Positions 23,915-33,763 of a stretch of DNA of 64,000 nt are shown in pieces. The notes under the pieces are model-generated. The model had not been told where the DNA came from and did no database searches. It saw only the letters and a program-made list of their open reading frames with translations. Position 1 is the first letter of the stretch. Every line of letters starts with the position of its first letter. A program made the translations under genes and the position numbers. This stretch comes from Bacteroidales bacterium. GTDB lineage: Bacteria > Bacteroidota > Bacteroidia > Bacteroidales > UBA932. The stretch covers positions 372,001-436,000 of the forward strand of contig JAFSOA010000001.1 in assembly GCA_017447265.1 (NCBI GenBank), given 5' to 3'.

Positions 23915-25272
23915 GCGAGGGTCTTGAGCCAGTTGGCGATGGGTTCGATAAAACGGTCGACGTCCCCGGCGCCGAAGGTCACCAGGCAGTCGATGGGGCG
24001 GGTCTTCAGGTGGTCCATGAGCTGTTCTTTCGGAATCAACACCTTGTCACGGAGGGTCACCTTGTCGAAGATGAGTTCGGCGTTTACGCCCGGAATAGGC
24101 TCTTCACGGGCCGGATAGATGGGCAGGAGGATCAGAGCGTCCAGGCCGCTGAGCGCTTCGGCGAATTCCGATGCGAAATCGCGGGTCCGGGTGTAGAGGT
24201 GCGGCTGGAAGATGCCGAGCAGCGTCCGGCCGGGGAAGATGTTGCGCATCGAGCTGATGGCCGCCTTGATCTCGTTGGGATGATGGGCGTAGTCGTCGAT
24301 GTAGGCGATGCGCGGGGTATTGACATGGATGTCGAAGCGCCGCTTGACCCCCTGGAAACTGGCCAGGGCGTCCCGGATGGCGCCGGGTGCGGTGCCATGC
24401 AGCAGGGCGATGGCCGATGCGGCCACGGCGTTTTCCACGTTGACCCAGCCCGGGATGCCGACGCTGCAGTGTTCAATACGTCCGCCCGGATGGTTCAGGG
24501 TGAAGTCGAAGCGTCCGCCTTCCAGCGGCCGGATGTCCGATGCATAGAAGTCGCAGGGGGTGTCGTAGGCATAACGCCAGACCTTGGCGCTGGTCCGGGC
24601 CAGGGGCACGTCGACGCCATGCTTGACTACGACGGCGCCGTCGGCGTCGACCTGGGCGGTAAACTGGCCGAAAGCCTCGACCACGTGCGCGTGGTCGTTG
24701 TAGATGTCTAGGTGGTCGGCATCGGTGGCCGTCACCACGGCGATATGGGGGTGCAGCTGCAGGAAGGAGCGGTCGAACTCGTCGGCTTCGGCCACGAGGA
24801 CCGGATTCCGGCTCAGCAGCAGGTTGGTGTCGTAGTTTTTCGAGATGCCACCCAGAAAGGCGCTGCAGCCTTCGCCGGCAGCGGTCAGGATATGGGCGAG
24901 CAGGGTGCTCGTCGTCGTCTTGCCATGGGTGCCCGACACGGCGAGGCATTCCTGGCCGCGTGCGATCTCGCCCAGCGCCTTCGAGCGTTTGCACAGAGGA
25001 TAGCTGTGCCCGCGCACGTACTGCAGTTCTTTGAAGTCTTCGGGAATGGCGGGCGTATAGATCACCAGGGTGTGGGGGATGTCCTGCGGGATGGCCGTCA
25101 CGTCGTCTTCGTAATGGATGGCAATGCCCTCGGCTTCCAGTTCGCGGGTGAGGGCGGAGGGTGTACGGTCATAGCCGGACACTTCGTAGCCCTGGTGCTT
25201 GAAATAGCGGGCGATGGCGCTCATGCCGATGCCGCCGATGCCGATGAAATAATAGTGGGAGTAGCTTGTCAT
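23911..25272 (-). CDS. murC: UDP-N-acetylmuramate--L-alanine ligase
   Basis: MurC adds L-alanine to UDP-MurNAc with ATP, the first amino-acid step in peptidoglycan precursor synthesis. The 453-residue protein shows the N-terminal Rossmann motif GIGGIGMSAIARYFK, the ATP loop SGTHGKTTTSTLLAHIL, the central DYAHHPNEIKAAI and the C-terminal LGIFQPHLYTRTRDF, all MurC-specific. Its start codon lies inside a dispersed repeat (25267-25295) that separates it from murG by 19 nt. It overlaps ftsQ by 4 nt. Confidence 0.96.
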   Translation of the reverse strand: MTSYSHYYFIGIGGIGMSAIARYFKHQGYEVSGYDRTPSALTRELEAEGIAIHYEDDVTAIPQDIPHTLVIYTPAIPEDFKELQYVRGHSYPLCKRSKALGEIARGQECLAVSGTHGKTTTSTLLAHILTAAGEGCSAFLGGISKNYDTNLLLSRNPVLVAEADEFDRSFLQLHPHIAVVTATDADHLDIYNDHAHVVEAFGQFTAQVDADGAVVVKHGVDVPLARTSAKVWRYAYDTPCDFYASDIRPLEGGRFDFTLNHPGGRIEHCSVGIPGWVNVENAVAASAIALLHGTAPGAIRDALASFQGVKRRFDIHVNTPRIAYIDDYAHHPNEIKAAISSMRNIFPGRTLLGIFQPHLYTRTRDFASEFAEALSGLDALILLPIYPAREEPIPGVNAELIFDKVTLRDKVLIPKEQLMDHLKTRPIDCLVTFGAGDVDRFIEPIANWLKTLA

Positions 25273-25295
25273 GCTGAGCGGAGCGAAGAATCTAT
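25267..25295. repeat. Dispersed repeat copy at the murG-murC junction
   Basis: The plus strand here (TGTCATGCTGAGCGGAGCG followed by AAGAATCTA) matches 3790-3817 at about 25 of 29 positions. Read on the minus strand it contains the murG stop codon (TAG at 25294-25292), the whole intergenic space and the murC ATG (25272-25270). Confidence 0.75.
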
Positions 25296-26398
25296 TTGAC
25301 GAGTTTCAATATTTCTTTGGCGATGACCTCCGACGCGTCCTTGCGCCCGAGAGTCAGGATATTCTTTTCCAGCTCTGCCAGACGGGCGTCATCGCTGATG
25401 AGCCTTTCCACTGTGTCGATCAGCTTCGTGTCTGCTTCGGCGTCGCGGACCATCAGGGCCGCGTCCTTGTTGACCAGGGCCATCGCATTGTGCGTCTGGT
25501 GGTCTTCCGACACGTTGGGCGAAGGGACGAAGATCGTGGCTTTTCCGGCTACGCAGAGTTCCGAGATCGTGCCGGCGCCCGCGCGCGAGACCAGCAGGTC
25601 GGATACGGCGTAGGCCAGGTCCATCCGCTGGATGAAATCCGTATAGAAGAGGTTGGGTACCGTGCGCCCCTCCATGAACGCATCCACGCCGCTCTTGTAG
25701 AATTTGCCGCACTGCCAGATCACCTGGTAGCCGGCCTTTGCGGCGCGGTGTTCCACCCAGTCGCGCATCACGCGGTTCAGGGTGCCGCAGCCCAGGCTGC
25801 CGCCCACCACGAAGAGGGTCTTCCTGGCGGGGTCGAGACCATAGAAGCGGTAACCCTCTTCCCGCTGTTCTTTCGTCGCCGGAGCGATCTCCTTGCGGAT
25901 CGGATTGCCGGTGAGGATGATGCGGTCGGCGGGGAAGAAGCGCTCCATGCCCTCGTAAGCCGTGCAGATGCAGGCGGCGCGCTTTGAAAGGATCTTGTTG
26001 GTCAGGCCCGCATAGGAATTCTGCTCCTGGATGAGGCAGGGGATGCCTTTGCGGGAAGCGCTCCACAACAGTGGCGCGCTGGCGTAGCCGCCCACGCCCA
26101 CAGCGACATCCGGCTTGAACTCCCGGATGATGTCACCGGCTTTGCGGACGCTTTTGGCCACTTTGAAGGGAAGGGCGAGGTTCTTGAGTGAGAGCTTGCG
26201 CTGCAGGCCCGCCACAGGCAGGCCGATGATCTTGTAGCCTGCTGCCGGAACACGCTCCATTTCCATTTTGCCTTCCGCCCCTACGAAGAGGATCTCCGCT
26301 TCGGGGCAGCATTCCTTGATCGAACCTGCGATGGAAAGGGCCGGGAAGATGTGTCCGCCCGTTCCGCCGCCACTGATGATGATGCGAGGTTTATTCAT
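25292..26398 (-). CDS. murG: Undecaprenyl-PP-MurNAc-pentapeptide GlcNAc transferase
   Basis: MurG (368 residues) is a peripheral membrane GT28 enzyme that makes lipid II from lipid I. The N-terminal G-loop SGGGTGGHIFPALSIA is clear, followed by VGVGGYASAPLLW, EQNSYAGLTNK and the C-terminal domain VVGGSLGCGTLN and SRAGAGTISELCVAGK for UDP-GlcNAc binding. The ATG overlaps the ftsW stop by 8 nt, giving translational coupling. Its stop codon is inside the dispersed repeat that also carries the murC start. Confidence 0.96.
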   Translation of the reverse strand: MNKPRIIISGGGTGGHIFPALSIAGSIKECCPEAEILFVGAEGKMEMERVPAAGYKIIGLPVAGLQRKLSLKNLALPFKVAKSVRKAGDIIREFKPDVAVGVGGYASAPLLWSASRKGIPCLIQEQNSYAGLTNKILSKRAACICTAYEGMERFFPADRIILTGNPIRKEIAPATKEQREEGYRFYGLDPARKTLFVVGGSLGCGTLNRVMRDWVEHRAAKAGYQVIWQCGKFYKSGVDAFMEGRTVPNLFYTDFIQRMDLAYAVSDLLVSRAGAGTISELCVAGKATIFVPSPNVSEDHQTHNAMALVNKDAALMVRDAEADTKLIDTVERLISDDARLAELEKNILTLGRKDASEVIAKEILKLVK

Positions 26399-27716
26399 CG
26401 GGAGTCGTATAATTGTATTCAGTCGTTTCAGTGCTGTTCTGGTAGCCGTCCGCTGCGGCGATGCTGGTCACCATGGCCGCTTCTTGCGCCTCCCGGGCGG
26501 CACGTTCCAGCGCGTCCTGTTTTTCGAGCTGCTTGTTGACCGAGAGAATCATGCCGAAAGCCCCGCTCAGCACCAGGTAGGCGGTGCCGCCGTGGCTGAT
26601 CAGGGGCAGGGTGTGGCCGGTGATGGGCAGGATGCGCACGTTCACCAGAATGTGCAGGAAGGCCTGGGTGGTGATCAGGAAGGCGAGGCCCACGATCAGC
26701 ACGCTGGAATAGGTGGCTTTGCAGCGTTGGCAGAGCCGTATGCAGCGGAAGAGGAATATCAGGTAGAGCAGGATGACGAAGATCCCGCCCATCAGACCGT
26801 ATTCCTCCACGATAAAGGCATAGATGAAGTCCGAGAAGGCCATGGACAGGGAATAGCGCTGGGTGCTCTTGCCCGGGCCCTTGCCGAAGATGCCGCCTTC
26901 GGAGATGGCGACCTTCGCATTTTCGCTCTGGCGGTCCTTGTCCATGAGTTGCTGCTGTTCGGTGCGCGAGAGGTTCTCCAGGTCTTCCTCCTCTTTCTGG
27001 AAGTGGGCGGTCAGACGGCCTTCCACCGTTCCGAAACGGTTGAAGAGCTTGCCCACGCCCGACTCGAGCCGCTGGGGCCGGCCGGCGAAGAAAGCATGGT
27101 AGGTGAGGAACATCATCAGCACGATGATGAACAGGATGCCCACCGTAATGCCCAGGTTCTTCAGGCTTACATTCATGAAGAAGAGGATCAGGAACGAGAT
27201 CAGGCCGATCAAAAGGGCGGAGGAGAAGCTGTTCTGCATGATCAGCAGGCAGACCACGCCGACGGGCAGCAGGATCTTCAGGGCGAACTGCTTGAAATCG
27301 TCGAGGTCGTCGCCCCAGATCTCGAGCGCGCGGGCCAGGTAGAGAATCACGCCGATCTTGGCGAACTCGAATACCTGGAAGGTGCGTCCGAAGAGCCGGA
27401 TGCCGCGGATGGCGCCGTTGATCTCCACCCGGAAGCCCGGCAGGAAGAGCAGCAGCAGCAGGAACACGGAGCTGCCGAAAATGACGAAGGAGAAGGTGCG
27501 GTAGAAACGCAGCGGAATCAGGTAGCAGATGAGCAGCGCCAGGAAACCCATCAGCACCGATTTGGTCTGCTCCATGAAGATGGCGACCTTGCTGATGCCG
27601 CGGGAAGAGGCCAGGAAGCTGCTCGACGAAAAGACGGCAGCGATCGAAATCATGGCGAAAAACACCACGATGATCCAGATGACCCGGTCTCCCTTGAGTT
27701 TCCAGAACTGCTTCAT
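26391..27716 (-). CDS. ftsW: Peptidoglycan glycosyltransferase FtsW
   Basis: This SEDS-family integral membrane protein of 441 residues has about ten transmembrane helices. FtsW polymerises lipid II into septal glycan together with FtsI. The conserved SEDS segments include an extracytoplasmic loop with GPGKSTQRYSLSMAFSDFIYAFIVEEYGLMGG and the late motif LPLISHGGTAYLV. The loop between helices 7 and 8 is long. The C-terminal ~50 residues are cytoplasmic and polar. The start lies 1 nt past the murD stop, and murG overlaps its end. Confidence 0.94.
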   Translation of the reverse strand: MKQFWKLKGDRVIWIIVVFFAMISIAAVFSSSSFLASSRGISKVAIFMEQTKSVLMGFLALLICYLIPLRFYRTFSFVIFGSSVFLLLLLFLPGFRVEINGAIRGIRLFGRTFQVFEFAKIGVILYLARALEIWGDDLDDFKQFALKILLPVGVVCLLIMQNSFSSALLIGLISFLILFFMNVSLKNLGITVGILFIIVLMMFLTYHAFFAGRPQRLESGVGKLFNRFGTVEGRLTAHFQKEEEDLENLSRTEQQQLMDKDRQSENAKVAISEGGIFGKGPGKSTQRYSLSMAFSDFIYAFIVEEYGLMGGIFVILLYLIFLFRCIRLCQRCKATYSSVLIVGLAFLITTQAFLHILVNVRILPITGHTLPLISHGGTAYLVLSGAFGMILSVNKQLEKQDALERAAREAQEAAMVTSIAAADGYQNSTETTEYNYTTPDE

Positions 27717-27717
27717 G

Positions 27718-29049
27718 CTACAGCCTCCTTACCGCTTCCTTGAACTGGCGTCCGCGGTCCTCGTAGTTCTTGAACAGGTCGAAACTGGCGCAGCAGGGAC
27801 TCAGCAGCACCGTGTCGCCCGAAACAGCGAGATCCGCGCATTGATTGACACATTCTTCAGCCGAGCGGGTCTCGAAGACGGGCACCATCCCGCCGAAGAA
27901 ATCCTTGATCTTCTTGTTGTCCACGCCCAGGCAGACAATGGCTTTCACCTTCTCGCGCACCAGGTCTGCGATGGGGGCGTAGTCATTGCCCTTGTCGGTG
28001 CCGCCCAGGATCAGGACGATCGGGGTCTGGACGCTTTCCAGGGCGTACCAGGTGGAGTTGACGTTGGTAGCCTTCGAGTCGTTGACGTAGAGCACGCCGC
28101 CCACGGTCATCACTTTCTCCATGCGGTGTTCCACGCCTTCGAAGGTGGTCAGCGACCGGCGGATGGTCTCGTTGGTGACCTTCATGATTTTGCCGGTGAT
28201 AGCCGCCGCCATCGAGTTGTATACGTTGTGCCGGCCTTCCAGGGCCAGGTCCTGCACCAGGATGTCGAATTCGTCGCCGTCGTAGCGCACCCGCAGGGTG
28301 TCGTTCTCAAGCCAGGCGCCTTCCTCGACCGTGCCGTTCTGGGTGAACGGCAGCTTCTTGGCCTGGACCACGATCTTGTTGAGTTCGCCGATGGTCACTT
28401 CGTCGTCGGAGCAGAAGATGAAGCAGTCTTCCGGCTTCATGTTGCGCGTGATGCGGAACTTGGCGTTGATATAGTTCTGGAAGCAGTGGTCGTAGCGGTC
28501 GAGGTGGTCGGGCGTGATGTTCATCAGCACCGCGATGTCGGCCTTGAAGTCGTACATGCCGTCGAGTTGGAAACTGCTGAGCTCCAGGACGTAAATGTCA
28601 TGCTTCTCCGTGGCCACCTGCATGGCGTAGCTCTTGCCGATGTTGCCGCCGAGGCCCACGTTCAGGCCGGCGTTCTGCAGCAGGTAGTAGATCAGCGAGG
28701 TGGTCGTGGTCTTGCCGTTGCTGCCGGTGATGCAGATTTTCTTGGCCGTGTCGTAGTAGCCGGCGAATTCGATCTCGGAGATGACGGGCGTGCCCTGCTC
28801 GCGCAGGCGTACCACCAGCGGTGCCGTCTCGGGGATGCCGGGGCTCTTGATCACGAGATCGGCGTCGAGCACCTTTTCGGGGGTGTGGCCGCCTTCTTCA
28901 AAAGGGATTTCCCATTTCTGCAACTGGCTGCGGAACTGCTCCTTGAGCGTACCGCTGTCCGAGAGGAAGGTGTCGTAGTGCTGGACTTTCGCCAGGACTG
29001 CCGCGCCCACGCCGCTTTCGCCGCCGCCGAGAATGACTGCTCTTTTCAT
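27718..29049 (-). CDS. murD: UDP-N-acetylmuramoylalanine--D-glutamate ligase
   Basis: MurD (443 residues) adds D-glutamate to UDP-MurNAc-L-Ala. Features are the N-terminal GGGESGVGAAVLAK, the ATP loop ITGSNGKTTTTSLIYYLL and the acceptor segment NITPDHLDRY. VNDSKATNVNSTWYAL (KATN motif) and LILGGTDKGNDY are MurD-specific in the C-terminal domain, followed by LSPCCASFDLFKNYEDRG. Gaps are 2 nt to mraY and 1 nt to ftsW. Everything is canonical. Confidence 0.96.
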   Translation of the reverse strand: MKRAVILGGGESGVGAAVLAKVQHYDTFLSDSGTLKEQFRSQLQKWEIPFEEGGHTPEKVLDADLVIKSPGIPETAPLVVRLREQGTPVISEIEFAGYYDTAKKICITGSNGKTTTTSLIYYLLQNAGLNVGLGGNIGKSYAMQVATEKHDIYVLELSSFQLDGMYDFKADIAVLMNITPDHLDRYDHCFQNYINAKFRITRNMKPEDCFIFCSDDEVTIGELNKIVVQAKKLPFTQNGTVEEGAWLENDTLRVRYDGDEFDILVQDLALEGRHNVYNSMAAAITGKIMKVTNETIRRSLTTFEGVEHRMEKVMTVGGVLYVNDSKATNVNSTWYALESVQTPIVLILGGTDKGNDYAPIADLVREKVKAIVCLGVDNKKIKDFFGGMVPVFETRSAEECVNQCADLAVSGDTVLLSPCCASFDLFKNYEDRGRQFKEAVRRL

Positions 29050-29051
29050 GC

Positions 29052-30242
29052 TTATCTGATTTTCAAGGTTACGATGGTGATGACCGCCAGCAGGATCGAT
29101 ACGATCCAGAACCGCACGACGATCTTGTTTTCAGGATGGATCTGGGCCGGTTTCTGCAGCAGCGCGTCCGGGTTCTCCTTCTGGTAGTGGTGGTGCAGGG
29201 GAGACATGCGGAAGATGCGCACACCGGTGCCGGTCTTTTTCTTGGTATATTTAAAGTAGTACCGCTGGATGATCACGGAGAGGCTCTCCACGACGAAAAT
29301 GCCGCAGAGGATGGGGAGCAGGAGCTCCTTCCGGATGACGACGGCCAGTACGGCGATGATGCCGCCCAGCGCCAGGGAACCCGTGTCGCCCATGAACACC
29401 TGCGCCGGGAAGGCATTGTACCACAGGAAGCCCAGCAGGGCGCCCACGAAGCAGAACACGTAGACGGTCACTTCGCCGATGTTGGGGAGGTACATGATGT
29501 TGAGGTATTCGGCAAAGCCGGTGTGACCGGACAGGTAGGCGAGCACGCCGAGCGTCGCTCCGATGATGGCCGAGACACCCGCCGCCAGGCCGTCCATGCC
29601 GTCGGTCAGGTTGGCGCCGTTGGAGACGGCGGTGATGATGAAGGTGATGACGAGCACGTAGACGCCGCCCTGCAGGGCGCGGACCACGGGGCCGGAGAAG
29701 GGAACCAGCCATTTATAGTCAAACTCGTTGCCCTTGAAGAAAGGAATGGTGGTGCGGCTGTAGCTCATGCCCGGGTCGGCCGTGAGATAGAGGGTCAGGC
29801 CCACGATCACGCCCAGCAGCACCTGGCCCACGATCTTGTACTTGCCGTTGAGCCCGTCCTTGTTGTGCTTGAATACCTTGATATAGTCGTCGAGGAAGCC
29901 CAGCAGGCCGAGCCAGACGGTCGTCAGGATCAGCAGCAGGATGTTGACGTTGGTCAGGTCGCCGAAGAGCAGGATCGGAATCAGGATCGAGATCAGGATG
30001 ATGATGCCGCCCATGGTGGGGGTTCCCTTTTTCTGCAGCTGGCCTTCCAGGCCCAGGTCGCGGATGGTCTCGCCAATCTGTTTCTTCTGCAGCATGGCGA
30101 TGATCCGCTTGCCCACGAGCATCGAGGTCAGGATGGCCACGACGGCGCAGCTGATGCCACGGAACGAGATGTAGTGCATCAGACCGGCGCCCGGGAAGTC
30201 GTATCCGGCGTTGTTGAGGTATTCAAAGAGATGATAGAGCAT
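29052..30242 (-). CDS. mraY: Phospho-MurNAc-pentapeptide transferase
   Basis: MraY is an integral membrane transferase that moves phospho-MurNAc-pentapeptide to undecaprenyl phosphate (lipid I). The 396 residues include about ten helices, the cytoplasmic motif [13 protein letters not shown], the catalytic region [10 protein letters not shown] with the DD pair, [15 protein letters not shown] and the C-terminal [10 protein letters not shown] loop. The protein is longer than the ~360-residue E. coli enzyme, as in other Bacteroidota with extended loops. It follows murE after 12 nt. Confidence 0.96.
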   Translation of the reverse strand: MLYHLFEYLNNAGYDFPGAGLMHYISFRGISCAVVAILTSMLVGKRIIAMLQKKQIGETIRDLGLEGQLQKKGTPTMGGIIILISILIPILLFGDLTNVNILLLILTTVWLGLLGFLDDYIKVFKHNKDGLNGKYKIVGQVLLGVIVGLTLYLTADPGMSYSRTTIPFFKGNEFDYKWLVPFSGPVVRALQGGVYVLVITFIITAVSNGANLTDGMDGLAAGVSAIIGATLGVLAYLSGHTGFAEYLNIMYLPNIGEVTVYVFCFVGALLGFLWYNAFPAQVFMGDTGSLALGGIIAVLAVVIRKELLLPILCGIFVVESLSVIIQRYYFKYTKKKTGTGVRIFRMSPLHHHYQKENPDALLQKPAQIHPENKIVVRFWIVSILLAVITIVTLKIR

Positions 30243-30254
30243 AGGGTTTCTCGT

Positions 30255-31715
30255 TTATTTCATTTCTGCAAAGGTTTCGGCGATGACTTCCTTGTCGTCG
30301 AAGTGGATCTTGGTCGTGCCGATGATCTGATAGTCTTCGTGTCCCTTGCCGGCGACCAGGATCACGGCGCCTTCCGGAGCGGTCATCAGGGCGGTGCGGA
30401 TGGCCTCGCGGCGGTCGGTGATGAACAGGCTCTTGGCGCGGGCCGGGGTGTCCATGCCGGCGCGGATTTCCTGGATGATAGCCTCGGGGTCTTCGGTGCG
30501 CGGATTGTCGGAGGTGACCACGACGCGGTCGGCGTATTTGGCGGCGATGGCCCCCATCTCGGGGCGCTTGGTGCGGTCGCGGTCGCCGCCGCAGCCGAAC
30601 ACGCACACCAGGCAGCGGTCCTGGCAGGTCTCGCGGAGTGTCTTCAGGGCGTTCTCCAGTGCGTCGGGCGTGTGGGAATAGTCCACTACGCCGGTCAGGT
30701 CTTTCCCGCCACGGACAAAGTCGAGCCGGCCGGCCACCGGGCCGAGGGCGCTCAGCTGCACCAGCACCTCTTCGGGCTTGGCGCCGAGCAGCACGGCCGT
30801 GCTGTATACGGCCAGCAGGTTGTAGGCGTTGTGCGCGCCGATGAAACGCGTCCAGACCTGGGTGCCGTCCAGGCTGACCAGCATGCCTTCCAGGCTCTCT
30901 TCCACGATCTTGCAGCGGAAGTCGGCCATGCGCTTGCAGGCATAGGTGCGGATCTGCGCACGCGTGTTCTGCACCATCACTTCGCCGTTCCGGTCGTCGA
31001 TGTTGGTGAGGGCGAACGCCTCTTTCGGCAGTTCGTCGAAGAAGCGTTTCTTGCAGTCGCGGTAGGCGGCGAAGGTCTTGTGGTAGTCGAGGTGGTCGTG
31101 GGTCAGGTTGGAGAAGATGGCCACCTTGAACTGCAGGCCGGCGATACGCTCCTGGTCTACGGAGTGGGAACTCACTTCCATGAAGCAGTAGCTGCAGCCT
31201 TTCTCCACCATCCGGGCCAGCAGGCCGTTGAGTTCGATGGGGTCGGGGGTGGTGTGGGAGGTCTCCAGCCGTTCGCCGTCGATGAAGTTGGCGATGGTGG
31301 AGATCAGGCCGCAGGCCCATCCCAGCTGGGTGAAAAGGTTGTAGAGCAGGGTGACGGTCGTGGTCTTGCCGTTGGTGCCGGTGATGCCCACCAGGTTCAG
31401 CTTGCCCGACGGGTGGTCATACCAGTTGTCGGCGGCCAGGGCGAGGGCCTTGCGGCTGTCCGCCACTTTCACCAGAGTGGTGTCGCCGAGGCTGTCCGCG
31501 TCCGGGATGTCATTCTGGTAGAGAACGGCGCTGGCGCCGGCTGCGACGGCCTTGGCGATATAGGCGTGTCCGTCGACAGCCGTTCCCGCCACGGCGATGA
31601 AGAGGGCGCCGGGGCGGCAGGTCCGCGAGTCGAAGGTCAGAAAAGTGATATCCCGGTCCAACTCACCGCGGGTGGCCACGACGTCGATGCCTTTCAATAT
31701 GCTAGTCAGTTTCAT
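30255..31715 (-). CDS. murE: UDP-MurNAc-tripeptide synthetase (probably meso-DAP-adding)
   Basis: MurE (486 residues) adds the third amino acid of the stem peptide. It has the ATP loop GITGTNGKTTTVTLLYNL, SSHSVDQERI, NLTHDHLDYH and VVDYSHTPDALENAL. The C-terminal motif SDNPRTEDPEAI matches the DNPR signature associated with meso-diaminopimelate-specific MurE, so the organism should have DAP-type peptidoglycan. The start overlaps the ftsI stop by 14 nt. Confidence 0.96.
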   Translation of the reverse strand: MKLTSILKGIDVVATRGELDRDITFLTFDSRTCRPGALFIAVAGTAVDGHAYIAKAVAAGASAVLYQNDIPDADSLGDTTLVKVADSRKALALAADNWYDHPSGKLNLVGITGTNGKTTTVTLLYNLFTQLGWACGLISTIANFIDGERLETSHTTPDPIELNGLLARMVEKGCSYCFMEVSSHSVDQERIAGLQFKVAIFSNLTHDHLDYHKTFAAYRDCKKRFFDELPKEAFALTNIDDRNGEVMVQNTRAQIRTYACKRMADFRCKIVEESLEGMLVSLDGTQVWTRFIGAHNAYNLLAVYSTAVLLGAKPEEVLVQLSALGPVAGRLDFVRGGKDLTGVVDYSHTPDALENALKTLRETCQDRCLVCVFGCGGDRDRTKRPEMGAIAAKYADRVVVTSDNPRTEDPEAIIQEIRAGMDTPARAKSLFITDRREAIRTALMTAPEGAVILVAGKGHEDYQIIGTTKIHFDDKEVIAETFAEMK

Positions 31716-33759
31716 GCTGCTTGTATTGTTCTTTCAGTTTGAGGGTGATGTTCTTTTCCCTGACGGTGTCGCCGGCGGCCGGAAGCTGGCTTTCCACGAT
31801 GCCCTGGCCCTCGAAAGAGACCTGGTAGCCCGATTTTTCGAGCAGGGCGAGCGCTTCGCGCAGTCCCATTCCTTTCACGTTCGGCACGAGTCCTTTGTGG
31901 ATGTCTTCCTGTCCCTGGAACGACAGCATGCCGTCGTTCTGCGGGAGCGCGCCTTTCTTCGGCAGCGGGTCCTGCCAGTCTACGGCCGAAGCGTAGATGC
32001 CTTCGGCGACCTGCCGGAAGACCGGGCCGCACCAGGTGGCACCGTAGAAGTTTCCGAAGGTCGGTTCGGAATAGACCACGGCAATCATGGTATACTTGGG
32101 CGATTCGTAGGGGAAGAAACCCACGAAGGTGGCCTGGTGCATCTTGTGACCCGCCCTGTCCTCATATCGGCCTGTGTTGGGGAAGACGATACGGGCGGTG
32201 CCTGTCTTGCCGGCCACTTTCACCGGGCAGCCCTGGAAGACGCGGTGGCCCGTGCCGCCTTCCGATTCGACCACGCCGCGCATGGCGCGCCACATCTCAT
32301 GGGCCGTCTCCTTGCTGCAGATGGTGCCGATCTTCTCCGGTTTGAATTCCTTGACAATCTCCCCGTCCTTCTGGTAGTTGCGCACCAGGTGCGGGCGCAT
32401 CATCACGCCTTCGTTGGCGAGTGCGTTGTAGAAGTTGAGCGTATGGAGCGGGGTGATTTCCACGGTGTAGCCCATGGCGGTCTGGGGCAGATCCTTCATG
32501 TTCCAGGCCCCCGGATTGACCTTCCGGTCGGGGTCCTTGAGGTGTGCATGGGCCATGCCCTTGAGGTCAAACGGGAAGTCGTAGGTGATGCGGCGCTCCT
32601 CGGTGAGTTTCCGGAAGAATTCCTTCGGGTTTTTGTCGTAATATTTGACCGCCTGCATGCGGAAAATGTTGTTGGAGGAGATTTCGAAGGCCCGCAGGAC
32701 GGAGATCGTGCCCGGATAGTTTCTCAGGTAAGAGTCCTCGAAGGGCTTGCCGCCGCCGTAGTTCCAGATGACGGGGGCGGGGACCACGGTCTCGAGCGTG
32801 AGCTTCTTGTCTTCGAGGAGGGTGGTGAGGGTGGCGCCCTTGAAGACGCTGCCCGGTTCGCCCTTGCGGCCGATGGCGTAATTGTAGGTCTCGTCGAAGC
32901 CGCCCTTTCCGTTCTTCTCAAGATTGACCATGGCCTTGATCTCGCCGGTGGCGACTTCCATCACCACGACGGTACCCGCATGGACTTCATTGGTTTTGCG
33001 GAGGACGTCCATCAGGGCGTTCTGGGCCAGGTCCTGCATGTCGATGTCGAGGGTCAGCTGCACGTCGAGGCCGTCCACGGGCTGGATGGTCTCGCGGTCG
33101 GTATCCACAATCCAGTTGCGGCCTTCGGTCAGCCGCATCGGCTGGATGCCGTCGGTGCCGCGCAGGATGGAGTCGCAGCTGCCTTCGATGCCGATGGTCG
33201 GAATCTCGCTCTGGTCCTTGATGTAGCCGAGGGTACGGAAGCCCAGGCGGCCGTAAGGGTAGGTGCGGTGGTCCACCTTCACCTCGTCGCGTCCGCCGCG
33301 TCCGCGACCTTCCCGCAGGATGGGGAAGGAGGAAACTTCCTTCATCTCCTGGTAGGTGAGGAGGCGCCGGTTGAGGAAGAGATAGCGGCGTCCGCCCTTG
33401 AGGCCTTCCTTGCGGCGCTCTACGATTTCTTTCTTGTACTGGGCGGCCTTCTTGTCTTTGTAGAAATTGGCCAGGCAGATGGCCAGGGAGTCGATGCCGC
33501 TGGCGAAGAGGGCGGAGTCGGGCTGCACGCAGTCCATGCCCATGCGGTACTCGGGGATGGAGAAGGCCAGGTAGCGTCCGTCGTCGGCGAGGATGCTGCC
33601 GCGGGTGCAGGGAAGCACGTCTTCACGGGTCGTCTTTTTCGAATAGCTGCGCCCGGGCTTGTTGATGAACTGCAGGTTCACGATCTGCCCTGCTGCCACC
33701 AGTGCCATCAGCACGAACAGCAGATAGAAAGCGCCGACTTTATGGATATTGACCTGCAT
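31702..33759 (-). CDS. ftsI: Division transpeptidase (PBP2/FtsI type) with PASTA domain
   Basis: This class B penicillin-binding protein crosslinks septal peptidoglycan. A transmembrane helix is near the N-terminus (FYLLFVLMALVAAGQIV), followed by a dimerisation domain and the transpeptidase core. The core has SxxK in GSVFKGATL, SxN in SSNNIF and KTG in GKTGTARIV. The last ~65 residues form a PASTA domain (LVPNVKGMGLREALALLEKSG), as in SpoVD-like proteins. I start it at 33759 (MQVNIHK), 4 nt after the ftsL stop; an alternative ATG at 33780 would overlap ftsL and add MNWTNRA. Confidence 0.93.
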   Translation of the reverse strand: MQVNIHKVGAFYLLFVLMALVAAGQIVNLQFINKPGRSYSKKTTREDVLPCTRGSILADDGRYLAFSIPEYRMGMDCVQPDSALFASGIDSLAICLANFYKDKKAAQYKKEIVERRKEGLKGGRRYLFLNRRLLTYQEMKEVSSFPILREGRGRGGRDEVKVDHRTYPYGRLGFRTLGYIKDQSEIPTIGIEGSCDSILRGTDGIQPMRLTEGRNWIVDTDRETIQPVDGLDVQLTLDIDMQDLAQNALMDVLRKTNEVHAGTVVVMEVATGEIKAMVNLEKNGKGGFDETYNYAIGRKGEPGSVFKGATLTTLLEDKKLTLETVVPAPVIWNYGGGKPFEDSYLRNYPGTISVLRAFEISSNNIFRMQAVKYYDKNPKEFFRKLTEERRITYDFPFDLKGMAHAHLKDPDRKVNPGAWNMKDLPQTAMGYTVEITPLHTLNFYNALANEGVMMRPHLVRNYQKDGEIVKEFKPEKIGTICSKETAHEMWRAMRGVVESEGGTGHRVFQGCPVKVAGKTGTARIVFPNTGRYEDRAGHKMHQATFVGFFPYESPKYTMIAVVYSEPTFGNFYGATWCGPVFRQVAEGIYASAVDWQDPLPKKGALPQNDGMLSFQGQEDIHKGLVPNVKGMGLREALALLEKSGYQVSFEGQGIVESQLPAAGDTVREKNITLKLKEQYKQHETD

Positions 33760-33763
33760 AGCC

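Noticed and set aside
29136-31742. 868-codon plus-strand open frame over mraY and murE
   Set aside because: Antisense to two canonical wall-synthesis genes, with no recognisable domain.
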